A program made the translations under genes and the position numbers. From positions 663,247-727,246 of the forward strand of contig NW_024468517.1 of the NCBI RefSeq assembly GCF_001632365.1: DNA of 64,000 nt, in the 5' to 3' direction. The notes below the pieces were generated by a model, which was given only the letters and a program-made list of their open reading frames with translations, was not told the origin of the DNA and did no database searches. The first letter of the stretch is position 1. Every line of letters starts with the position of its first letter. Shown piece after piece: positions 23,155 through 32,779 of the stretch. Source of the stretch: Laetiporus sulphureus 93-53 (taxonomy: Eukaryota > Basidiomycota > Agaricomycetes > Polyporales > Laetiporaceae).

Positions 23155-23450
23155 CGTCGTCCATAGATCCAGGGGGGCCATATCCGGCGGACGTTGTGAC
23201 ATTGATCAGATCGACCCTTCCCGCCCACGAATCTCTGATAGTCCGCTATGGTTCTAAAGACCAGTAAAAAGAAGCCAAGATTGTGTTCCGCCGGTCTTCT
23301 GATGCTATTGATTTCATGAGCCTTTACTCCATATGCGCATGAGGATGTCGGAGGAGACTCACCGTTCAAACATACTGCCTCTGCACTCGCACGCTCGGAA
23401 TAGTGGCCAAAAATGGTAATGCCCTCGTCAACCTGACCATCAATATCCAA
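23155..23450 (-). pseudogene. Relic of a short-chain dehydrogenase/reductase
   Basis: Two blocks on the minus strand match successive parts of an SDR Rossmann domain but lie in different frames. Near 23435-23363, VDEGITIFGHYSERASAEAV resembles the NNAGI segment and following helix. Near 23224-23160, GRVDLINVTTSAGYGPPGSM resembles the strand and loop before the catalytic Ser-Tyr-Lys. The N-terminal nucleotide-binding motif, the Tyr-x3-Lys and any C-terminal half are missing, and no splice pattern rebuilds a full gene. It sits about 230 bp upstream of the PKS start in the same orientation. I infer a decayed tailoring gene; it could also be a chance resemblance. Confidence 0.45.
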
Positions 23451-24357
23451 TCGTCACTGTCAGCGCCCTCAAATGGTCGCCAACGCAATAAAAAGATATC
23501 TGTCCGTCGTCAAGTCTCGACCCTCGCCTCCGAAAAAAGGAACAAACTCCTCGATGACTGAAGCTCATATTGTTGTCCATCATTACTAGTCCTATCAAAC
23601 GTACCATTCGACTATCTTTGTTGTCTTGTTTGAAGGCGCGCCTGGAAACCGTGCAGCACTCGAACTTTCCACCTTGACATTCTTAGTCTACGCCGCCTGT
23701 GGCCAAGGAGCTTAGATTGTGGTCTGGAGTGCATTCGATCATGATGTTAGCGCAGCTATTCGTTGGAAACCTCACTTGACGCGATGGAATCGCCAAGCAC
23801 CCGAGTCATCGGATCCAAGACAGTAAAGTCTAGGAACAAATTAGGAGTGGCATCACAAAAGTCCGGCGGCGTTGGTGTTTCTGACAATGCCCAGTGCAAA
23901 CTGATACGGTGCAAGTTTGTCAAATGTTGGGGGAAGGCCGACTGAAAGCCGGAAAATCTGCGATATACGTAGATGCGCCTGCTTAGTGAATTGAAGAAAT
24001 GGAAGCTGTGACGAGAGAATGGGAGGTGTTTCGCTTGATGCCTCGTGAGCTCGCTTGCTTGCCGGGATCAGGACCCGGGACGCGCTGATGGCACTGCGTG
24101 ACTCTGTGACGGGGTGTCCTGTAACGGCGTTCTTCTTGAAAAACTGCATCCGCGAAGGCCCAATGCCCTGAAGACGTCCTAAAAAGGAGACGCGCCGCCC
24201 TTCCTATGGCCACTCCGTCCATCTAACGCCGGGAACCCACAAGCGCATCCTCATTTCCCTCGGAACAAGGCGGCGTAATAATAGCTGCACATGCCACCGC
24301 GAGGACGTCGGACATGCTGGTCATGCGCCTGACAGAACAAGCGATGGAAACAAGTGC

Positions 24358-24402
24358 ATTCGGAATTCAGTCTTGAATTCCGAATTGCCATAATTCGGAA
24401 TT
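24358..24402. promoter_or_regulatory. Nested inverted-repeat array of ATTCGGAATT
   Basis: Two overlapping perfect inverted repeats. The first has 12-nt arms (ATTCGGAATTCA at 24358-24369 and its complement at 24374-24385) around a 4-nt spacer. The second has 11-nt arms (AATTCCGAATT at 24376-24386 and AATTCGGAATT at 24392-24402) around a 5-nt spacer. The middle copy is shared. Each copy carries a CGG/CCG triplet, the half-site type bound by Zn2Cys6 dimers. Single copies recur at 24743, 31229 and 31314. Function as an operator is inference. Confidence 0.5.
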
Positions 24403-24937
24403 GGCGCACCGCCTGGTTCCCCTCCGTGATCTCAGAAGGCCGGTCGGTCTGGAACGCTGGCGACGACAAGACGACGACAAGGCGGCACCACATTGCGGCA
24501 AGTACTGCTCCATCACGCCCCCCGCATATTGGCCGAGCTCCAGCACGGAGATCAGCGCGGCTCAATGCTTCGATTCCGCATTATTTTCGCAACAGGACAG
24601 GCTGCAAGTTTTGCTGAAACGCCTGTTGGCAGGATTCTTCCGCCTTGTCTGATAGGCGTGCTGCCTGCCCGTTCCCAAGGATCAGCCGACTTCGCGGACA
24701 TCCTGTGTCGGCCAGCAGTCCTGCGGTGTGACATCTCAGTTCAATTCCGAATGATGGCTCGGTCCAATGCCCGAGTCCAATGACACTCAATAATCCCGTT
24801 TCCCCCTATGAGGCGTCCTTCGAGCACCTGACTTGCATCTTCTGTCTTTGCAAGCAGCCGTTGGTCCGCGGGTCGTGCAGTACGTAGTTAACGGACCGTC
24901 AATAATATCGTTTGCTCCTTGCACTCTGATTGTCATC

Positions 24938-26618
24938 ATGCCACTATCTTCCCAGCCTGCTTCAGAAACGCCTACTGTGGCCATGAACGAAGAGAAGCCA
25001 CCATCGTCCTTTGATGCTACGCGTAAGGATGCCGATGAGTCCCAAGAGGTCGATCTCCCGGCCCTTGACGAGCCACCGGATGGCGGTCTGCACGCATGGA
25101 TGGTTGTGGTGGCGACATGGCTCATTAGCTTCATTGGCTTTGGTATCGCCACCATTTGGGGAGTCTTCCAGGACGCATACGAGGCCGACGAGAGCTCGCC
25201 GTTTCACAGTATCAGCGAGTTCAAACTTGGTTTCGTTGGTGGGTGCGGTATGGGCTTCGGTTTCGCAATCGGTCCCTTCTCGAATATCCTTATCTCGAAA
25301 TTCGGTATTCGCGCCCCAATCATCGTCGGCGTCCTCATGATTGCGGTGGCATTCGAGCTTGCGTCAATCTCCACCAAGTATTGGCAGCTTTTGCTCTCGC
25401 AAGGCATCCTGTTTGGGTGAGTATATTTATTATTTCCATAGCACAGTCAGACTCATCTGATTCTTTCATTTGTAGCATTGGCATTTCTATGTCATGGATT
25501 CCTGCGATTGCCTTGCCCTCTCAGTGGTTCAAGAAGAGACGCAGCCTTGCGTCTGGAATTGCCAGCGTAAGCCATATGTCTAATGCTTCTACACGCCTTC
25601 AGCTTGCTCATGGAACGTGCATTCATCCTCAAGTCCGGTACTGGCATCAGTGGCGTTGTCCTCTCACCCGTATGTCAAGCCATCATAAATCGCACTTCCC
25701 CACAATGGGCGCTGCGGTTCCTTGGTTTCCTAGCCCTGTTCGTAGGTGGGATCGGTGTGCTCCTGGTGCGCCAGCGCACGGTGGCGAAGAAGCACGTAAA
25801 CTATCACTTCTTCGACTTGAGCGTATTCAAGATCCCTGGGTACGGATTCTACTTGGCGTTCTGCTTCCTCCAGTTCTTTGGTTATGTCACTCCTCTATTC
25901 CTCATCCCAAGTGCGTTACCTGCTTTTCACATAATCACGTGGTTAATTGACTCTTAAACATCAGGTTACTGTCTTGCCATCGGTCTCACGTCTTCGCAAG
26001 CCTCCGGTGTACTGTCGGTGGCCACAGCGACCAATGCAATTGGCCGTATCATTGCCGGTTTCCTCGCTGATCAAGCAGGCCCCGTTAACGTTCTGATCAT
26101 CATGCACCTTCTGACCGGCCTCATGTGTATCTTCATATGGCTTTTCGCTGAAAGCATCGGAGTCATGATGGTCTTTGCCATCTTCTGGGGCTTGTTCAGT
26201 GGACGTGAGACATCAACTCAGTCAGTACAGTCTTCTTCTATTGACTGATGCGCTATTTTTGCAGCGTATTGGCCTCTCTCTGTACCCACGACCGCTAAGA
26301 TTGTCGGTACGTCAACTCGCTTCGCTACGCCCGTGTGTGTGTCGTTACTGATTGATGTCATCCGCCCATACAGGGATGCAGAAGCTGGGATCGGCCGTGG
26401 CCATTCAGTTCCTCATGAACGTCATCCCTCCCATTTTCGCGGTCCCTATCGGATCCCGAATCATCGCCGACACCGCCGCAATGTACGGTATCGGCGTGGA
26501 CACGGGCAGGGCGTACCGGTACTTGATCGTCTGGTGCGCGCTCGTGCCCATCGTTGCTGCCGCGCTTCTGCTTCCTGTGCGTTTGATGTTCAGCAAGAAG
26601 CTCTTTGTGAAGGTTTGA
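24938..26618 (+). CDS. MFS transporter, monocarboxylate-porter (MCT/SLC16) type
   Basis: Membrane transporter, about 12 TM segments expected. Exons: 24938-25416, 25476-25566, 25634-25910, 25965-26204, 26265-26306, 26374-26618 (457 aa). A soluble N-terminus of about 45 residues ends in the family motif PPDGGLHAWMVVVATW (D-G-G at the start of TM1). Other family marks are WGVFQDAYE, FSNILISKFGIRAPIIVG, LPSQWFKKRRSLASGIAS and the central-loop/TM8 region with NAIGRIIAGFLADQAGPVN. The frame is open upstream of the chosen ATG, but no better start is visible. It is divergent from the PKS. Fungal MCT-like MFS genes are frequent in secondary-metabolite clusters, so export of the product or uptake of an acid precursor is a reasonable inference. 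The substrate cannot be read. Confidence 0.9.
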
Positions 26619-28018
26619 TCGGACAAGGCGCCACCTTTCGCTGCCCAGTACCCTACGGCGCCAGCCAGAACCCTTCTCATACAATTTATGTTTCACTGTC
26701 ATGACCTCGCATGTAGCTCGCTCCTTAGTCCCATACGCATCCCACACGTAGACCGTCATGAAAGCCTACGCCCCATACATTTAATGTCATCACCGTTGTC
26801 CTTTCAGACACATCACGGTTCGGCTGTATCTGTAACAATAGATGCATAGTTTCTGATTCTCCTGCATGTATGAAGAGGTTGCCCAAAGATAACTTCCTAG
26901 CGCCCGGGCAAGATCTGTGGGATTCACTTACTCCATGAGGCCCACAGTGCCGGCGCTGCGGCAGGGAGGTGCCGTCCTTGTCTTTGCGAAGTAGTCCGAG
27001 TGCCCGAGCTGTCATGGTATCTTCGCGACTTCTTCGATGCCAGCGTCAAGTTCCTCAAAGTTTCCGTGTCAGGTTCACGCACTAGTGCAGGAGTCACGCT
27101 GATCACCTGTACCTGGTGCGTCGGTCAGAAACCCGGGCATGGAGTCCATTGCATTGCATGTTTGTGGCAATTGGAAGCGTTTCATCTCGGCCCCGCAAGG
27201 CCGCAACTGCCAGTTAGTGACCCTCAGGCTGTCATGGGTGACTATGAAGATGATGCCGTCAGTCCACGGTCAAGTCCCTCCTATCGCACTAGCGTTCGGT
27301 AAACACCGTCGCCTTTGAGTTGCTGGGACTCCGACTAAGAGACCGGAATATCTGACGGTGCGCAGCACGTCAAGCTATTTTGGCCATCGCTGACGATGAT
27401 CGGCACTGAAAGTCTGAAAAATCATTCACCAAGCCCCGAGAGATGACACACTACGATGAGAAAAATTAACGCCATTCGACACGAAATGCTCATACAGATA
27501 TCAGTTTCGCGTGCTATAGTTTACTTTGTGGCAGTCTCGCGTTGAAACAAGGATAACATACTCATCCACTTCATTCGGTTAGATAGAAGACATATCAATG
27601 GAAGGCTATTGCTTTTGAATTACTAATTAGGGCCGCTAAGAGACCGGTCCTTCTGACGGCCCCCAGCACGTCAAACTATTTCAGTTGTCGCTGACGATGA
27701 CATGCACTGCAACATATTACAGTACGTAAAAATACATCGCAATTATTCAACAAGCCCAAGGAATAACATAAGATACGAGGAAATCAATGCAACACAACAC
27801 TCGGAGATGCCCACATGTGACATACATTCAGTGGTCGATTTCGCGCTCTGCTTTCCATCGTGGCAGTCTCGCATTGAAGCAAGAATAACATACACATTCA
27901 TTGCATTCGGTTCGATGGAAGACATGACATTTTACATTTTTCACAGCAGCATAACCGCGCGGAGTCACCCTATCAACGCCAAATTTATCCTTCAGGCCGA
28001 GGCGAACATGGCATCCGC
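26619..28018. other. Intergenic with diverged tandem duplication
   Basis: 1.4 kb between convergent stops of the transporter and the monooxygenase. No gene seen. Its main content is the two-copy repeat at 27336-27927. Confidence 0.6.
27336..27927. repeat. Diverged direct duplication, unit about 300 bp, two copies
   Basis: Copy A (about 27336-27597) and copy B (about 27637-27927) begin with CTAAGAGACCGG and share ordered blocks: CTGACGG, CAGCACGTCAA, CGCTGACGATGA, CAAGCCC, then GTGGCAGTCTCGC, TTGAA, ATAACATAC, CATTCGGTT and AGAAGACAT-like ends. They differ by many substitutions and small indels, so the event is old. No terminal inverted repeats or target-site duplication were recognised, so I do not call a transposon. 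Confidence 0.75.
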
Positions 28019-30578
28019 TTAAGCTGATTCCGCCTTGATACTGTACCGAGTGCCGAAGATGCCCTCCTCCGTGGCCTTGATCTCTGCGATATACGCGATG
28101 TCAGCAACAAGAGCTACGGATTACTCAATCAACGCACGCAAAGCCATGAGCTTCGAGAAGAAACGTGCCATTTGGAGGGGGCCTGATAATTATCAACCAT
28201 TAGCATCAGCGGCGACGACGACGGACTAAGCGCGGCGGGCAACGCACCCATCATGTACCAGAGTCCAGGCACTCCGAGGTCGCGCCAAACGCCCTGAATC
28301 TCACCCTCTTGGTCAAGGCCCCAGATAGGGTTGCACGTGTCGGCGACCTCATCCCCGCACACAGAACGAATGGAGTTCCTGGTATCGCCCACTCTACGTG
28401 CGCCACAGTTTTTTCTCGTCAGCTATTCCGAATTATCGTGCACGCGGATCATCATATGCGTACCCGGTTGCGCAGACGACCGTGTCGGCTTCGAGTTGGG
28501 AGCCGTTTTCAAATTTGAGGCCGGTCTCAGTGAAGCATGCGACCTGGCTGTCGTTTTTGAGCTTGATCTGTCCGTCGATGATCATCTGACTGGCCCCAGT
28601 TTCTAAGCACAAAGTGAGCGGTGGTTATCAGGACGTTAATCAGCGGGTCTTACCGAAGTAGTGCCCTCCTGCCTTAGTCTTCAGAAGGATGAGAACACCC
28701 GTATCCTTGATGCCAAGATTCGTCTTGAATCCGACGGCCTCGAGTTTCTCAATCAACTCCCTGCAAGATGACGCCGTTGAGCATACACATTCAAGGAGAT
28801 GCAAGGATTGCTTACTTATCGCCCTCGACGATCTTCTTCACTGCTCGCTGAGCGAGGCCATTCTCCTGGACGAGATGGGGAACGGAGTGATGAAGGAGAT
28901 CAGCAATGGGAGTAGGCGGGGAGTTCTCAGAGTAAAGGGCTACAGTGAGAACGTTTTCAGTCGAGCTCATTCATTCCATAGCGGGGTGCCTACCTCCGCC
29001 CATGTGCTTCCACTGCTTGTCGAGGTTCATGACGAAGTTGGAGCTCCGTTGGAAGATAGTTACGTCTAGCACCATGGTCAACTAACGACGCCCGCGCTCA
29101 GCATGCAACCGTACGAACCTATGTTGGCTTTGGCCAGATCCGACGCAACATCATGCCCTCCATACACTTCGCGTCAGCACGACGCCCACTTCATACAGCC
29201 TATGATCCATACCTGAATTACCAGCGCCAATGACAACGACCTTTTGCCCTTCGAAGCCCTGGTAATTCTTGTACTGGGCCGAATGCATGATCCGGCCCTT
29301 GAATTTGTCCTGACACGGCAATCTCCGTCAGCAATGCAAGGCACCCTCTACGCGGTCACGTGCACACGCACCATCCCGGGGATCACAGGCATGTTTGGCG
29401 TGGCGTCGCCAAGGCCAGTAGCGAATACTGTCGCCGCGTCGACGGTCACTCAGTGGGAATCCCGCAGTGTCGGTTCGGGAACGTACCGAGATGATTTACG
29501 CGCAGAACACGCTCTGTGCCGTCACCGCGTCTCACGAGCACCGACCACTTGTTATCGGGACCTCGGGTCGCCTGCAGAGCTGTTGTCGCAGTCCAGACGT
29601 TCAGCTCGAGATGGTGAGCATAGGACTCGATCCAGTCGGCCATCTTACATGAAGTCAGTCGCGTTCATTTGCATAGGTGATCATCTCGTACTTACCTTCA
29701 GCGAAGGGGTGTACAAGGGCCATGTAGGAGGAAACCTGATGAGAAGGCGTAAATGGCAGGCCAGGAATTACTAACTGTGATATACTCACGGGACGTATGG
29801 CATGTGATCATACCCTAGGAACCTGTCAAGCGGCAGCAACAGAAGACACATCTAATGACTCACATATCGGCCAGTGAAGGCAGAGAGTGTCATACCGCGA
29901 GCGCCAATTGTCGCCGAGTCGAGCAGTCTTCTCGACAACGAGAACCGGGACGTTATGATACTTCAGCCTCGCAGCGAGCTCAAGTCCGCTGTGTCCGCCT
30001 CCAATGATCAGCACCGCCGGATCACTATCTTCGAAGGCTGCCTCTCGGCGACGCTTCTCGGCCCATTTAGTACCGGGAACGTGCTCGACGCTGCGAAGAG
30101 AACCCGTCTTCTCGCGGAAGTCCTTCAGGTCCTCCATCGTAGTGAACAGCTGGTGCGCTTTCCACGACCCATCCGCTGTAGGCACGAGGTGCACTACACC
30201 GGACGCGACGCTGACGTCGGATTCGAAGTTGAATATCGCCACGATCCAAGCCAGATCGGGATACGGCTGTTCCAGGCGAACGAAGTCCGTAAGCGTGAAG
30301 GCATCAAGCTTCGCGCCAGCCAGACGATCCGCAAGGAACTGGCGGATCGCATTAGAGCCATCAAAAGTGCGGAAATCCCAGGTGAGGACAAGGTAGTCTC
30401 GCCAGTATCCGTCTTCAAGGAACAGCTTCAAAACGCCATCGACGTTGCCAACCTTGGCTTCGGACGCGAAGGCCTGAAGCCAGTCTGCGGCGACTTTGTC
30501 AACGTCGACGTCCGCAGAGAGTGAAGCTCCGAGCTTATCGAGGGTAGGAAGGCGAGTTGACTGAGTTGTTTGGATCAT
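28019..30578 (-). CDS. Flavin-containing monooxygenase with N-terminal NTF2-like domain
   Basis: Class B flavoprotein oxygenase (FAD plus NADPH). 14 exons, 603 aa, minus strand: 30578-29864, 29814-29790, 29735-29696, 29643-29487, 29427-29372, 29309-29213, 29157-29119, 29065-28994, 28939-28816, 28760-28654, 28602-28464, 28378-28248, 28182-28138, 28083-28019. Residues about 30-155 look like an NTF2/SnoaL cone. The FAD Rossmann motif is VLIIGGGHSGLELA (about 189-202), followed by GDNWRSRYDTLCLHWP. The FMO fingerprint is FKGRIMHSAQY. The NADPH motif VVVIGAGNSG is split by an intron after the Ser codon. VFATGLGDA and VVCATG complete the fold. N- or C-oxygenation, including Baeyer-Villiger chemistry, is possible; the substrate is unknown. 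This two-domain layout is common in basidiomycetes. In the cluster it is a candidate tailoring oxidase. Confidence 0.93.
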
Positions 30579-32779
30579 GGCGTCCGAATGTCAGAAGTCG
30601 AAAACCTGCACAGAATACAATATACCCGTCTGCAAGTGCCCAGCCTTCCACCGCCCTCTCGCAAAGATGATGTGATCACAACATCACCACGACAGCGATG
30701 CGCCGAATGAACCCCCCATGGTCAGCCCCGAGCGATAGGATGGACAGCTTTTCCGGTGTGCGACCGGAGCATGCGTTGATTCAATAAATCAAAATATCGC
30801 TCGAAGGGGTAAGAATCCGGATTTGTGGATTCGAATTCTCAACTGAGGCCGAAGGCGTAGCTCGCAACACATGAAGCAGGGCTCCGGTCACAGCACTTCT
30901 AGATGTAAGCGCTGCCAGATCAATTGATCGCCCCGCAGGGTGGCGCTCCGCGTATACATAGTCCTGGCGAGGGTTCTATGTTCTTGTGAGTTTCTTGATG
31001 TGTGAGCATTACAAATTACATATCTCCGATCTAGCCAACTTGCAGGTATGATCTGCAGAATCAGATCCTCTCCAAGGTGGTAATGAACACGCTAGGCCAG
31101 TGACATCGCTTGAAAAATCCCCCGTTCGAAGAGCCATGCAGCCACTATTAGTTACATTAGCTAACAGGACGATCCCGGTGACAGCCACTTACCGAGACGC
31201 CATGTCAATTTTAAGGTGAAGCCACCTTATTCGGAATTGCCACCTCAGCAGAATGTGCTGTCTCGTCTGATGAGTGTTAAACGTGCATCAGCTCCTGCGC
31301 TCTCACAATCGATATTCGGAATTCAGGGTGAAAATTGGGTGGATCCGATGTCCGGTGGAAGAGACAGAAGCCAGCGCGATCACTACCGTGCCGCTAGCAG
31401 CGTCTGAATCATGCTTTCCGTGGGGTAGAGTGCACTGGAACAGATCAGCCGGCACATCAAACCCAACAGTTGGGACATGTTGTAAGCATCCGTGCAGGTA
31501 CGCGATGCAGCATTGTATGTAGGCTGCTATGCGCTTACACTGCTGCGCAGTGCGGATAAGCGAAGGAAGGAAGGATGCCCGGGCAGATCGTCCGGGCGTG
31601 GCATCGTAGTACATCCGTATCCAGGTCTGGCGTTTGTCATGAGAGAATAACGAGATGCTGCAAGTACTTCGCACCGGCGACCGCAGAGGACGAGCGCGAA
31701 CAGATCGCGATAACAGTGTATCTCCGTCTTAACTTCACAGGACCAACGACACCCCGTGACTTTCTGTCACGTACCCTTCCCATCGTGTCATCGGCGTCTA
31801 TCAGAGCGCGGGAGCAGACTTCGCGCTCCTGCCATTAACTTGAGCTGACGAGGCTTTTCATTCTGGCAACAACGGATCACCCCTTGCAGCGGCGAGACGA
31901 CCAGCGCCCAAGCTGCAGCAGCTATCTAAGCGGGAGTCAAGTGACGATGGCTAAACGATGGCTGGTACGCCTTTGTGCTGCATGCAAGGCTACTAGTCCA
32001 CTCTGAGACGGCTCACCTCCGAGAAGTTTTCCGACTCTCAATGCACTCACTGGTCATCGGATCAGCACCCAGTACTCCGACAAGCGAAATGGTATACATA
32101 GAGACACCGCCTCAGTCAATTCCAGTGATGGACCGTACACGCGCAGTAGTACATCCTGGGCCCATTTCAGAGTTGTTCGACACGTATCCAGAGCTCGCAT
32201 TTCGGCTTCATTGTTACTTTTTTTGGGACATTCCCCATTCTGCAGCCTCTGCTAACGATCCGTGCGATGCGCACTTAATGTGCACGTGCCCAGGAAGAAA
32301 ACCTGCTGTTTTCGCCGGTTTTGATGCACAGACGTCCGCGACACGATACGCAGTCTTTTTGGCGCTGGTGGCGTTTGTGCGAATGTTGATGGAAGGATGA
32401 TGAATGTGCCGTTTCAGATTTGGTTCAGGGAACAGAGCAACCTCGACTTCTCTGGCTCAATTTCTTGCGATGTCGAAATTCTGATATGACGTTCAAGGCC
32501 GTACGTCCGAGACGTCGGATGCCGTGGCATGCGGCCCTTCCCTACAGAATCAAATTTCCATCAAGGATGGTAGTGGAGGGACCTCAGAGACGCTCGGGGT
32601 CATTGCCATTGATCAAGAGAATGTGGAGGATTCCTCCCCATCGCGACATTCAGTCGTGCGAATGGACATCAACCTGGACGTAAGCTATCAGTCACATTTA
32701 AGCGTAGCGCACAGTCTGGGTACGGTCCAAGCCGTGTACGCTGCCAGTACGATCCTTTGCAAGTCTACGCTATTGCAGA
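30579..32779. promoter_or_regulatory. Intergenic between divergent FMO and PLP enzyme, with two palindromic motifs
   Basis: 2.2 kb. Two copies of the cluster motif occur, ATTCGGAATTGCCA at 31229 and ATTCGGAATTCAG at 31314. They lie about 650-740 bp upstream of the FMO start and 1.5 kb upstream of the PLP-enzyme start. An open frame of about 120 codons from about 32041 to 32400 has no recognisable features. No other structure seen. Confidence 0.45.

Larger units (their letters stand above)
22931..24937. promoter_or_regulatory. Divergent PKS/transporter intergenic region
   Basis: Two kilobases between the PKS start (22930, minus) and the transporter start (24938, plus). It contains the SDR relic (23155-23450), then a stretch without coding features, then the palindromic motif array (24358-24402) and a further copy at 24743-24752. 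These copies lie about 195-580 bp upstream of the transporter ATG. It is the most likely shared control region of the cluster (inference). Confidence 0.5.

Noticed and set aside
27336..27927. Transposon origin of the tandem duplication
   Set aside because: No terminal inverted repeats, target-site duplication or transposase fragment could be recognised.
31975..32400. Open frame of about 120-140 codons upstream of the PLP enzyme
   Set aside because: No recognisable domain, no good start context for the long form, and no splice partner. Kept only as a weak possibility.
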